From: Thermoplasmatota archaeon
GTDB lineage: Archaea; Thermoplasmatota; Thermoplasmata; Thermoplasmatales; Thermoplasmataceae
Direction: 5' to 3'
NCBI GenBank assembly: GCA_023379825.1
Contig: JAMCPQ010000035.1
Coordinates: 1 to 44,046, forward strand
DNA length: 44,046 bases
Shown in pieces: positions 21,007 to 30,180 of the stretch. Made by a program: the position numbers and the translations under genes. Below the pieces are notes generated by a model, which had not been told where the DNA came from, ran no database searches, and saw nothing but the letters and a program-made list of their open reading frames with translations. The number at the start of each line of letters is the position of its first letter. The stretch's first letter is position 1.

Positions 21007-21429
21007 ATGGTACTATATGCAAAGGATATAATGAAAGATTACAAACTCATGCTGAATGGCGATACAACTGCCCTTGAAGCTGCTAAAATTATGAGTCAGG
21101 ATCATACCGGTTTTGTTATAGTACAGAAGGATGGCAACCCCTATGGTATAGTAACTGAGTGGGACTTTATCAACAAGATTGTTGCTCCCGGTAAGGATCC
21201 TGCGCAGGTTAGATTGCATGAGATCATGACAACTCCTATCCTCTCTGTCTCTCCAAAGACCCCAACTGATCAGCTAACAGTGATGATGAGCAAACAGGGC
21301 GTGAGACGAGTTATAGTTCTGGAAAATAACAAACTCATAGGAGTCATAACTTCCAGGGATGTCCTGAGAATTTTCAAGGACTACATGGATAACCTTTCAG
21401 ATGTAATTGCCAGATTTGGGAATTTCTGA
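21007..21429 (+). CDS. CBS-domain protein (tandem CBS pair)
   Basis: Two CBS motifs: GFVIVQKDGNPYGIVTEWDFI and VRRVIVLENNKLIGVITSRDVLRIF. Start at ATG 21007 or TTG 21001. Confidence 0.9.
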   Translation: MVLYAKDIMKDYKLMLNGDTTALEAAKIMSQDHTGFVIVQKDGNPYGIVTEWDFINKIVAPGKDPAQVRLHEIMTTPILSVSPKTPTDQLTVMMSKQGVRRVIVLENNKLIGVITSRDVLRIFKDYMDNLSDVIARFGNF

Positions 21430-21464
21430 ATTTATTATTCATAGAATATTTTAGATTTGTAAAT

Positions 21465-21977
21465 TCAGAGAATCTTTTCCATGACAAGCTCATCATAGAA
21501 TTTTCCATTTACTTTCAACTCCTGTAAAAGTTTTCCAGAGATTTTAAACCCAAATTTTTCATAGAGATTTATCGCAGAATGGTTTTCACTGTTTACTGCC
21601 AGACTGACTTTTCTAACTCTTTCGCTTTTTCCAATCTCCTTCAGGGCCTCTCCCATTAGCAAAGAGCCTATACCTCCCCCACGATACTTTTTGCAAACAT
21701 AATAGCTGAAAATATCGGCTACATGTTCCGTTTTGACTCTACCCCTGATCAGGAAGCCAATCATTCCTACAATGACGCCATGATAGGAGGCGAATATCAT
21801 ATTCTGAATTCTGGATTTCCATATATCATCAGAAAATTGAATTTCCTCCTCATAAGAACTTCCAAAAGCCTCACTTGATTCTCTGAGAGATTCAAGCCTG
21901 AGTTCCTTGAATTCCCGGATTCTATCCTCTTTGATTCTTATTATTTCAATATCGTCTTTGAACGCGTGATTTTCTAT
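21465..21977 (-). CDS. GNAT-family N-acetyltransferase; coding extends upstream of the first ATG (21800)
   Basis: CKKYRGGGIGSLLMGEALKEI acetyl-CoA motif, SAINLYEKFGF. Upstream in frame: IENHAFKDDIEIIRIKEDRIREFKELRLESLRESSEAFGSSYEEEIQFSDDIWKSRIQNM, matching a normal GNAT N-terminus. Confidence 0.7.
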   Translation of the reverse strand: MENHAFKDDIEIIRIKEDRIREFKELRLESLRESSEAFGSSYEEEIQFSDDIWKSRIQNMIFASYHGVIVGMIGFLIRGRVKTEHVADIFSYYVCKKYRGGGIGSLLMGEALKEIGKSERVRKVSLAVNSENHSAINLYEKFGFKISGKLLQELKVNGKFYDELVMEKIL

Positions 21978-22042
21978 AGTATCTCCCTTATTCCAGCATG
22001 TCTTTTATGATATTAAAATCTCAATAGTATTAAATTAAGTGT

Positions 22043-22690
22043 TTAGGGCATCATTCTTCGAAAAATGAAATAAAAGATTGAGATCAGATCTCTGGTGTCA
22101 CCCGAACAGTATTCCCTGAAATTATCTGGCTCCTCTCTCCACATCAATTCAATGGCCTTGTTAACAGGCATGCCCTCTCTTTTTGTAAGATACTTGCTTC
22201 TCTGAAGTTTCAGAGCTTCATATCCCGGGTGTATAACAACATCAGAAAGCTTCCTTAATCTGTAGTCCCCATCAAATGCATAGAGGTCATCCGCTATTAC
22301 ATACATCATATCAAGGAGATAACAGACAGATAGAATCCGCTTGAGATTCCACAGCTGCTTTGAGTAGCCCCTTCTATTCATCTTTATCCTAATAAGTGGA
22401 ACATCATATCCCGAATGGTTGTACCCTATTATGATTGCAGGATCAAGTTCTCCCATCCTCCGATCAAATTCCTGAAGAATTCGATCCTCCTCTTCTTTCG
22501 ACTCATCCCTTGCCACAAGAACTTCAGTTTTAATGCCATTTTCATCCAGAAAACTCAGGGAAATGGCAATGATCCTCTCCCCTGTAAGAAAATCCGCAGG
22601 TGTGTCAATGAGTGTTTCAAGATCAATTGCAACGACACAGTTAGTTTTGTTTAGTTCCAGTATATGATTTACCACATTCCTGTAATCCAT
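22043..22690 (-). CDS. Stand-alone DEDDy-type 3'-5' exonuclease-like protein (family-B polymerase exonuclease/RNase H fold)
   Basis: 215 aa; Exo I AIDLET, Exo II IIGYNHSGYDVPLI, Exo III YCSGD. Confidence 0.65.
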   Translation of the reverse strand: MDYRNVVNHILELNKTNCVVAIDLETLIDTPADFLTGERIIAISLSFLDENGIKTEVLVARDESKEEEDRILQEFDRRMGELDPAIIIGYNHSGYDVPLIRIKMNRRGYSKQLWNLKRILSVCYLLDMMYVIADDLYAFDGDYRLRKLSDVVIHPGYEALKLQRSKYLTKREGMPVNKAIELMWREEPDNFREYCSGDTRDLISIFYFIFRRMMP

Positions 22691-22761
22691 GGGCTTACAC
22701 CTGACCTTTCAATGATAGATGATACCTGGAACATTTAAAACAGTTCCAGCCATTACCTTCT

Positions 22762-23157
22762 ATGAGATTTGCTCAGAGAGATTATTTCGGGAAGAAAATC
22801 AATATGGAGGGGCTCAAGAACATAATAATGGATTTCTTCGCCGAAGAAGGATTTAGGGTTAAATGGTTCTCGCACCCGGATGGATTTGTAATACAGGCAC
22901 ACAAAGGCGGGGTATTCCGGCCAATACTTGGAAAGGATGGCGCATTTACCCTGACAGTGGAGGGGGATGAGATAAATTACAAGGTTAGAATAGGAATCGC
23001 AAAATGGATGGAGAACCAGAATGAAAAGAGAATAGAGAAAATCCTGCATCATCCCTCCACAGAATACATGGAGGTACCGGAATCACTCTGGACATATGAG
23101 ATGGAGCACCATCTGTGGCACTACGTGGAAACTCAGATCGACCTTGGTGCGATCTGA
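22762..23157 (+). CDS. Hypothetical protein
   Basis: 131 aa ORF filling the gap between flanking genes, coding-like composition. Confidence 0.6.
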   Translation: MRFAQRDYFGKKINMEGLKNIIMDFFAEEGFRVKWFSHPDGFVIQAHKGGVFRPILGKDGAFTLTVEGDEINYKVRIGIAKWMENQNEKRIEKILHHPSTEYMEVPESLWTYEMEHHLWHYVETQIDLGAI

Positions 23158-23158
23158 A

Positions 23159-24052
23159 CTATCTCCATTTTTTGCCCGTTATTCTTTCATACATTGTGGA
23201 ATAAAGCTTTGATGTTTTATCCACCATTTCAGGGGGAAGTGCTGGAATTGGCGGTTCAGGAAGCCCTTTTTCCCTGGCCTCGTAAAGTTTTGAATGATGT
23301 CCTGTTGATCTGTAGTACTGCCTGACAAACTCCTTGCTGAGTTCGCTTATCTTCCCCTTTTCAAATTCTGATCTCTCCCAGAATCTATCCTCATCAACCG
23401 TCCCGAATGTGTCTATCAGAACCGGTTCCCTGGAAGGACCGAAGGCAAATTCCTTCTTTCCGTCCACGTGGATCAGGCCACGTTTCTCAACTTCTCTGGA
23501 AATTCTTCTGTCAACCAGGAGTACTGCTTCCTGTATATCTCTTAGCTCTGATTTTGACATGCCCCCTATATCAACGACATCTCCAGTCTTGAGGGGACGA
23601 TCAAATTTCTCAAACTTAGTGGTAACCTCGAAAAATGGGTCATAAAGTTCCTCCCCATACTCAGGCATATGCTTTAGCCCGACCTCTTCAGGTTTTACCT
23701 GTCCCTTCTTTATTCTGTCATAGAGGGTACCGGCGACATAATATCTCATTATAAACTCAAGCGGAATTACAAATTCCACCTCATACGGGTTTCCTTTGCC
23801 TTCAGGAACAAAATATTTCCTCACCCTCATTTCCGTTGGAGAGGGCGTTTCAATATAGTGGGTTGCCAGATTGCTGGTATCTTTTACAAGGTTGAACCAG
23901 AATGTTGCCGTTCTGCATAGGGATTCCCCCTTTCCAGGGATACTGTCCGGAATAATCTGATCAAATACAGATATCCTGTCGCTGAACTTGAAGAGAAGTG
24001 TTTCACCCTCATCATATACATCCTTTACCTTGCCCACTCTGATAGGTTCCAC
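23159..24052 (-). CDS. purC: Phosphoribosylaminoimidazole-succinocarboxamide synthase
   Basis: 297 aa, GTG start; VGKVKDVYDEG, FKFSDRISVFDQIIPDSIPGKGESLC. Confidence 0.95.
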   Translation of the reverse strand: MEPIRVGKVKDVYDEGETLLFKFSDRISVFDQIIPDSIPGKGESLCRTATFWFNLVKDTSNLATHYIETPSPTEMRVRKYFVPEGKGNPYEVEFVIPLEFIMRYYVAGTLYDRIKKGQVKPEEVGLKHMPEYGEELYDPFFEVTTKFEKFDRPLKTGDVVDIGGMSKSELRDIQEAVLLVDRRISREVEKRGLIHVDGKKEFAFGPSREPVLIDTFGTVDEDRFWERSEFEKGKISELSKEFVRQYYRSTGHHSKLYEAREKGLPEPPIPALPPEMVDKTSKLYSTMYERITGKKWR

Positions 24053-24091
24053 GCACCTTCAGTGAATATACCTAGTTAAATTCTTCAGTAT

Positions 24092-25147
24092 GTGAGATTC
24101 TTTTCTCTTAAGAGTGAAATGCTTAATCGATCACCGCATACCTCTCCATTGGCAGATAAATCCTTACTTGAGCGCAAGGTTGTTGAAAAAATACTGAAGA
24201 ACGATTCATATCGTGACAGGATAAATTCTGAAATTGACAGAGCTGTAGAGCTTATTGACTCGGGCCACTCAGGAAAGAGCCTGATGGATCAGATCAGCGG
24301 TGGAAAAAATGAAAAGGTTTCTGTGATTGAGCTTGCCAGATCAAGGATCAGTGCAAGAGGGCGCTTTAAATCCTGGGACAGGTTGTGGCTGGATTCATTC
24401 AGCTCCAGGTACGCCACACCAGAAGCCATTTCAATCCACAGAGCTGAACGGATCGTTGAAAGGAATGTTGTGGACATAGGCTCCGGAGCCGGTATTCAGG
24501 CCATATATCTGCAGAGTCATGGGGGTAACAAAGTCATTGGGATAGAAATAGACCACATTCGCCACCTTCTGTCCAGAATCAATGCTATGGAAATGGGTGT
24601 GAAGGGCATAAGGTTCCTGTCCGGTGATTTCTATAATATGAATATCGATTCAATTGTAACGACCGGCAGCGTTGTTTACTCAGATCCCCTCAGATCTGAG
24701 TCAGTGCCGCCAAAGCATCTTCACGACCTGGTCCCGAATCCAGAGATAGTCTTTCAGAACCTGTCAGCAATTACAGAAAACTTCTGCTTTGACCTCCCGC
24801 CGCATTTACCTGCGAATGCTGTGACAATTAGAGGGGAAATGGAATATATTTCTGTGGATGGTCTTCTAAGCAGGCTGACCCTTTACACAGGAAAACTTCA
24901 GGAATCGGAGACAAGTGCTTTCATTCTTCCGCGAGGAAGGCATTACTCAGGCCGGCCGATGAAGTTTGAATGTTCTGATTCCGAACCTAATGATTATATC
25001 TTTCTTGCAGACCAGGCAGTTGTTGCCTCAGGACTTCTTCATAAGGTAATTGCTGATGGCATGAGCTCAATTTATTGCGACAGCAGACGAACCATTCTTA
25101 CATCGTCATCATTAGTTAGAGATTTCCCAGATAGACCAGAGATTTAA
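24092..25147 (+). CDS. Class I SAM-dependent methyltransferase (THUMP-like-domain family), possibly truncated at C-terminus
   Basis: 351 aa; [29 protein letters not shown]; last residues FPDRPEI* lie in the inverted ribA copy. Confidence 0.8.
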   Translation: MRFFSLKSEMLNRSPHTSPLADKSLLERKVVEKILKNDSYRDRINSEIDRAVELIDSGHSGKSLMDQISGGKNEKVSVIELARSRISARGRFKSWDRLWLDSFSSRYATPEAISIHRAERIVERNVVDIGSGAGIQAIYLQSHGGNKVIGIEIDHIRHLLSRINAMEMGVKGIRFLSGDFYNMNIDSIVTTGSVVYSDPLRSESVPPKHLHDLVPNPEIVFQNLSAITENFCFDLPPHLPANAVTIRGEMEYISVDGLLSRLTLYTGKLQESETSAFILPRGRHYSGRPMKFECSDSEPNDYIFLADQAVVASGLLHKVIADGMSSIYCDSRRTILTSSSLVRDFPDRPEI

Positions 25148-25265
25148 TCAGCTGGTCCCTGCAGTCACACCTTCTTGAGCCAAGTACATCCCCTGTAAGG
25201 CATTCAGAATGAATTCTTACCGGGATATCCTGCCTTCCTTTCACATCTCCCTTAACTATAACTGC
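25123..25265. repeat. Left arm of 143-bp perfect inverted repeat (reverse copy of ribA codons ~31-78)
   Basis: Base-by-base comparison: reverse complement is identical to 25509-25651; flanking bases 25122/25652 and 25266/25508 do not pair. Confidence 0.97.
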
Positions 25266-25418
25266 TTATCTCTTCAACCTGAAAGGTGGGTTCTATCTTG
25301 CTGAAAAAATATTTCCGGATATGGTCATTTAACCCCGGAATCAGGGTTTTGGTAAAATTGATTAAGAATTTCTTGATGCATGTTATTATACTATACATTT
25401 ATATGGAGCCGTAATAAA

Positions 25419-25997
25419 ATGCTTGAACTATTTGCAAAGGCTAATTTGCCAACAATGGCCGGAAACTTTGTCATTTATGTTTTCAAGAATGACGAGAACA
25501 AGGATCACGCAGTTATAGTTAAGGGAGATGTGAAAGGAAGGCAGGATATCCCGGTAAGAATTCATTCTGAATGCCTTACAGGGGATGTACTTGGCTCAAG
25601 AAGGTGTGACTGCAGGGACCAGCTGATTAAATCTCTGGTCTATCTGGGAAAGCAGGACTACGGTATGCTGATTTACCTCAGACAGGAAGGAAGGGGCATA
25701 GGCCTGCTGAATAAAATCAAAGCTTACAGCCTTCAGGACCAGGGTTACGATACTGTAGAGGCAAATGTGCAGCTGGGTCTTCCAATCGATCAGAGGGAGT
25801 ATTCCTTTGCCGTGGATGTCCTTAAGTATTTTGGCATAAATTCCATAAAACTCATGACAAACAACCCTGCAAAGATAGATTTCCTGGCAAAGGCAAACAT
25901 AACTGTCAGCGAGAGAATCCCCATCAGAAGCGAGCCCACAGAGTATGATGAATTCTATCTATCCACTAAGAAGATCAGGATGGGACACCAGCTCTGA
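25419..25997 (+). CDS. ribA: GTP cyclohydrolase II
   Basis: [17 protein letters not shown]..., [24 protein letters not shown] zinc/catalytic motif, [21 protein letters not shown]-like atttatatgg about 25 nt upstream of ATG 25419. Confidence 0.93.
   Translation: MLELFAKANLPTMAGNFVIYVFKNDENKDHAVIVKGDVKGRQDIPVRIHSECLTGDVLGSRRCDCRDQLIKSLVYLGKQDYGMLIYLRQEGRGIGLLNKIKAYSLQDQGYDTVEANVQLGLPIDQREYSFAVDVLKYFGINSIKLMTNNPAKIDFLAKANITVSERIPIRSEPTEYDEFYLSTKKIRMGHQL
25509..25651. repeat. Right arm of 143-bp perfect inverted repeat (inside ribA)
   Basis: See left arm; 243-bp spacer between arms. Confidence 0.97.
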
Positions 25998-26069
25998 TAT
26001 AGGCAGATACTGGACAGTTTTTAGTTAAAAACCCCAGTCCATTTATATATTCTCTTTTCATATTCTATT

Positions 26070-27158
26070 ATGGGAAAAGTCAACAGCATTACTTCGCCGG
26101 CCCCAAAAGGTGGCGTATCATATAAGCAGATATCCATTGAATACGAGAATATGCCTGTCATACTGAAACCTGTATACACCGGAATATGTGGAACAGACAG
26201 AGGCATAGTGAATGGAGCCCTGCAGTTCGCATACTGCCCTCCCGGTTACAGTGATCTTGCTCTTGGACATGAAAGCATCTGCAAAGTAGTTTCAGCCAAG
26301 AGCAATGAGTTCGGAATACGATCAGGGGATCTGGTGGTCCCCCAGGTAAGGAGGCCGGGAAAATGCCTGAATTGTGCCACAGGAAGAAGCGATAACTGCA
26401 GCGATGGAGACAAACACGAAGCCGGGATTACTGGAATGCATGGATTCATGAGAGAGGAATTTGGCGATTATCCAGAGTATCTCCTTAAAGTCTCATCGGA
26501 CAGCATCAGGGAGGTGGGTGTATTGACGGAGCCTCTCAAGAACGTGGAAAAGGCTTTCGAGGTTTATGAGGTTGCCTCAAGGCGCTCCATCTCTACAGAC
26601 AGGTTCGGGTCTCTCAGTGAGAAAAGGGCCATTGTAATAGGAACTGGCAGTGAGGCCTTTCTCTATGCACTGAAATGCAGAGACTACGGTTTCCAGACTC
26701 TAATAACAAACAGGCATCCTGTAGATGACCTGAAGATGAAGTTTCTCGATGCTGCAGGTGTTGAATTCTTCGATTACACAAAGGAACACAGAGACTCAAA
26801 AGGATGGGACCTCGTGATTGATACCAGTGGCGATCCAGGCACGATACTGCGTTTCCTGAGAAAAACAAATAACAATGGAAACATCATCCTCTTTGGAACA
26901 AACGGGAAGGCCCCAGCTACTGGCATAGATGGCCAGGACATTGACTATATAATCGAAAGGAACATCTTTCTTATTGGTTCAGTGGACGGTGCACGGGTTC
27001 ATTATGAACGGGCACTGCAGGATCTGGAGAGATGGAATGCGCAGTATGGAGACAGGTTGAAATCACTGATAACACATCGCTTTTCACCACAAGACACATC
27101 GGTGTTCACAAAAAAAGACCCGCTCGAGATAAAGAGCGTAATCGACTGGAGCATGTGA
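26070..27158 (+). CDS. Zn-dependent glucose 1-dehydrogenase (Thermoplasma type, MDR superfamily)
   Basis: 362 aa; TGICGTDRGIVNG, LGHESICKVV, RRPGKCLNCATGRSDNC, GITGMHGFM. Confidence 0.9.
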   Translation: MGKVNSITSPAPKGGVSYKQISIEYENMPVILKPVYTGICGTDRGIVNGALQFAYCPPGYSDLALGHESICKVVSAKSNEFGIRSGDLVVPQVRRPGKCLNCATGRSDNCSDGDKHEAGITGMHGFMREEFGDYPEYLLKVSSDSIREVGVLTEPLKNVEKAFEVYEVASRRSISTDRFGSLSEKRAIVIGTGSEAFLYALKCRDYGFQTLITNRHPVDDLKMKFLDAAGVEFFDYTKEHRDSKGWDLVIDTSGDPGTILRFLRKTNNNGNIILFGTNGKAPATGIDGQDIDYIIERNIFLIGSVDGARVHYERALQDLERWNAQYGDRLKSLITHRFSPQDTSVFTKKDPLEIKSVIDWSM

Positions 27159-28006
27159 AATTGCAGCCAATAGATATTAATCCCCTCTATAACTCCATAA
27201 GAAATGGCCTCCGTGAGTTTCTCAGCAAATATAATGAAAAGAACTCTCCTCCAAAGGTTGCCTTCTTAATGGTTGGCTCCAATCCTGCATCTGCCTCCTA
27301 CCTGAACTCGAAGAGGAAACTTGCGGGAAAACTTGGAATAGAGTCTGTCACAATACAGCTGAATGAGGACATTGGAAGGAAAGATCTCCTTGGTAAGATA
27401 GAGGAACTTTCCTCAGATGACAGCATAAATGGCATAATGGTGGAGAATACAATCCCTGCGGGAACAGGCATAACCTATTCCGAGGCTGTTGATCACATAT
27501 CCCCATGGAAGGACCTTGATGGGTCCGGCACAGTAAATCTTGGAAGGACTGCCAAAGGCATCAGCTCCATAGAACCTGCTACTGCAAGATCGGTTATTGA
27601 AACTGTCCGGTTTCTGAAGGTCCCGGTTGGTACAAAGATATGCATAATTAACAGGAGTATCACGGTTGGTCGTCCCCTTGCTATGATGCTCCTGAACAGC
27701 GGATTCACCCCGGTAGTCTGCCACAGTAAAACCATTGATCTGAAAAGCATAACAAGAAGCAGTCCAGTTGTGGTGTCTGCAGTGGGAAAAGCTGGCATGA
27801 TCGATGCATCATACCTCTCCGATGGTTCCACAGTTATTGATGTGGGAATAAACAGCGTTGAAGGGACAATCAGGGGAGACCTGAATACCGGAGACATTTC
27901 TGCTATGAACATAAAATACACTCCTGTACCGGGAGGAATCGGGAAGCTTACATCCATCCTTATATTCGACAATCTCAGGCTGTCCCTCATGAGGTCTGAA
28001 ATATGA
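27155..28006 (+). CDS. folD: Bifunctional methylenetetrahydrofolate dehydrogenase/cyclohydrolase
   Basis: GTG at 27155 overlaps the upstream TGA; VKLQPIDINPLYNSIR...VGSNPASASYLNSKRKLAGKLGI, PVPGGIGKLTSILI. ORF-track start at 27032 is out of frame inside the upstream gene. Confidence 0.93.
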   Translation: MKLQPIDINPLYNSIRNGLREFLSKYNEKNSPPKVAFLMVGSNPASASYLNSKRKLAGKLGIESVTIQLNEDIGRKDLLGKIEELSSDDSINGIMVENTIPAGTGITYSEAVDHISPWKDLDGSGTVNLGRTAKGISSIEPATARSVIETVRFLKVPVGTKICIINRSITVGRPLAMMLLNSGFTPVVCHSKTIDLKSITRSSPVVVSAVGKAGMIDASYLSDGSTVIDVGINSVEGTIRGDLNTGDISAMNIKYTPVPGGIGKLTSILIFDNLRLSLMRSEI

Positions 28007-28132
28007 TTCCTCATCTGAACTGAGCGTAAAGCTGTTCCAGAAATCAATTTCCAATACTGCATAAATTTCCATAATTGCTGGTGAAGAAATACCGAGCATA
28101 CATAGATAAAAAAAATTAATAATTCACTAATT

Positions 28133-28894
28133 ATGAAGATTGCAATGGCTGATTTTTCACCTTCCTCCGCTTTTAAAGAAATTTCAAATTTCCTGATGAC
28201 GGAAATAGGTGAAAAGAAGGCAATTATAGGCATCAGTGGTGGCATTGACAGCGCAGTTGTGGCCTCACTTCTTGTAAGAACACTGGGGCGGGAACGCGTA
28301 ATTGCTCTGTTCATGCCTGACTCCAGGACCTCGCCATCAGATGCTGCTGATGTTGCCAGTCTTGGAGACAGTCTTGGAATTAACATCTGCAAAGTGGACA
28401 TAACCCCTGTGACTGGGGCATTCAGCACTCTGCTTTCCGTGAACGATCCCCGACTGCTGGGAAACATAAAATCCAGAACCAGGATGATTATTCTATATTA
28501 TCATGCCAATCTGCACAATGGCCTTGTAATAGGCACAACCAACAGGTCAGAGTACCTGACAGGCTATTTCACAAAATTTGGAGACGGGGCTTGTGATCTT
28601 GAACCCATAATGCATCTTTACAAGCATCAGGTGAGGTCCCTCGCTTCATTTCTGGGTGTTCCAGAGAGCATAATCAGAAAAAGCCCAAGTGCCGGATTGT
28701 GGGAATCTCAGACAGATGAGTCAGAAATGGGATTTACCTATGAGCATCTGGATGCTTTTCTCGAAAGATACGAATCAAATCAAGGGTCCGCAAAACCTCT
28801 CAATGAAGAGGAGACGAGGATGCTGTCCCTTGTGAAAGGGAGTTCCCACAAGAGAAAACCCCCAAGGTCCCTTCTGGAAAGTGAGATCCGATGA
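28133..28894 (+). CDS. nadE: NAD+ synthase (ammonia-dependent type)
   Basis: 253 aa; IIGISGGIDSAVVASLL, LVIGTTNRSEYLTGYFTKFGDGACDLEPI. Confidence 0.95.
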   Translation: MKIAMADFSPSSAFKEISNFLMTEIGEKKAIIGISGGIDSAVVASLLVRTLGRERVIALFMPDSRTSPSDAADVASLGDSLGINICKVDITPVTGAFSTLLSVNDPRLLGNIKSRTRMIILYYHANLHNGLVIGTTNRSEYLTGYFTKFGDGACDLEPIMHLYKHQVRSLASFLGVPESIIRKSPSAGLWESQTDESEMGFTYEHLDAFLERYESNQGSAKPLNEEETRMLSLVKGSSHKRKPPRSLLESEIR

Positions 28895-30180
28895 TCTCGG
28901 ATTTTGCAACGCAGTATTACCAGATCAGCCTTATTCTTATTCTGGCTGCCTTTGCAATACCAATATCCAGAAAGATAGCGATTGCTGATATCCCCATACT
29001 GATTTTCCTGGGGATAATCTTTGGGCCAATGCTTGGAATAATCAAGAGTTCATTCGCATCCTCTTTCCTTACGACATTCGGTGGAATAGGAATAGGGTTG
29101 CTTGGAATCATGATAATCCTCTATTATGAAAGCCATCACATGAACCTCAGGGTTCTGAGAAAACAGTTCTGGAACATTGTCTCACTGGACATCATCGGTG
29201 TCATAGTTACGGCACTCGTAAGTGCAGCAATATTCTCTCTTGTGTTCAGGGCCCCTATTTCCATAGGTTTTCTGTTCGGTGCTATTGTAGCCCCCACAGA
29301 TCCGGCTACCCTGATCCCCCTTTTCAAGAGGATAAAGATAAAGGAGGATGTATCGGGAACCCTTGTGGGGGAGAGTCTTTTCAACGATCCCATATCCATT
29401 ATTCTGGTATCAATCGCAATTATATTCATAACTCCGAATTCATCATATGTATCATCCTTTTCAGGAATTGTCTCATTTCTTGGCCTCTATGGAGGATCTA
29501 TCATATATTTCATAATGCAGATTTCCATTCCGGCTATAATCGGTGGTGTCATTGGATTTTCTGTCATCATCCTGAACAGATTCCTCAACTTTGAGAACCT
29601 CATCGTTGCACTTCTCCTTGGCCTGGTAATTCTTGAGTTCACAATTTTTGAAGCCGCCGGCATAACTCCCTTTCCCGCCATCATAGTAACGGGGGCAATT
29701 ATAGGGAATTTCTCGGATAAGAGCATATTCTGGAGCAGAGAGGAGGTATTTCAGGAAAACCTTTCATTCCTTGCCCAGGCACTGATTTTCCTCACTCTGG
29801 GAAGTATGCTCACAAGGGTGGACATAGGGGAGTTTGCACTTATTGGCTTTGGAATGACCCTTCTCCTGCTGTTCATTTCCAGGCCTGTTGCTGTTACAAT
29901 GTCACTGGGGCTTGTGTCAGTGAAGAAGGAGAGGAGAATACCGCGAAGAAGCATGCTGTTCTATTCACTGGTAGGACCAAGGGGGGTGGTATCTGTTGTT
30001 ATGTCCACAGTGCCATACACTGTGGGTCTGGAAACAGACAATAAGCTGCTTCTCCAGTATGGTCCATCGATTGCTGTAATAGTATCGTTCATTGTGCTCT
30101 TCTCAATAATACTGCAGACGATTTACGTGCCGTTCATCTCACGCAGACTTTTTGAAGGGGAACAGCAGAATCAGTCCTGA
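28891..30180 (+). CDS. Cation:proton antiporter (CPA1/NhaP-like)
   Basis: 429 aa polytopic membrane protein; GAIVAPTDPATLIPLFKRIKI, GESLFNDPISIILV. Confidence 0.92.
   Translation: MISDFATQYYQISLILILAAFAIPISRKIAIADIPILIFLGIIFGPMLGIIKSSFASSFLTTFGGIGIGLLGIMIILYYESHHMNLRVLRKQFWNIVSLDIIGVIVTALVSAAIFSLVFRAPISIGFLFGAIVAPTDPATLIPLFKRIKIKEDVSGTLVGESLFNDPISIILVSIAIIFITPNSSYVSSFSGIVSFLGLYGGSIIYFIMQISIPAIIGGVIGFSVIILNRFLNFENLIVALLLGLVILEFTIFEAAGITPFPAIIVTGAIIGNFSDKSIFWSREEVFQENLSFLAQALIFLTLGSMLTRVDIGEFALIGFGMTLLLLFISRPVAVTMSLGLVSVKKERRIPRRSMLFYSLVGPRGVVSVVMSTVPYTVGLETDNKLLLQYGPSIAVIVSFIVLFSIILQTIYVPFISRRLFEGEQQNQS

Noticed and set aside
25266-25418. Riboswitch upstream of ribA
   Set aside because: No FMN-riboswitch-like conserved sequence seen, and a TATA box about 25 nt from the ATG suggests an almost leaderless mRNA; the notable element is the inverted repeat instead.
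27493-28467. 324-aa minus-strand ORF across folD-nadE
   Set aside because: Antisense to two well-supported genes (FolD and NadE motifs on plus strand); composition and lack of motifs suggest a shadow ORF.
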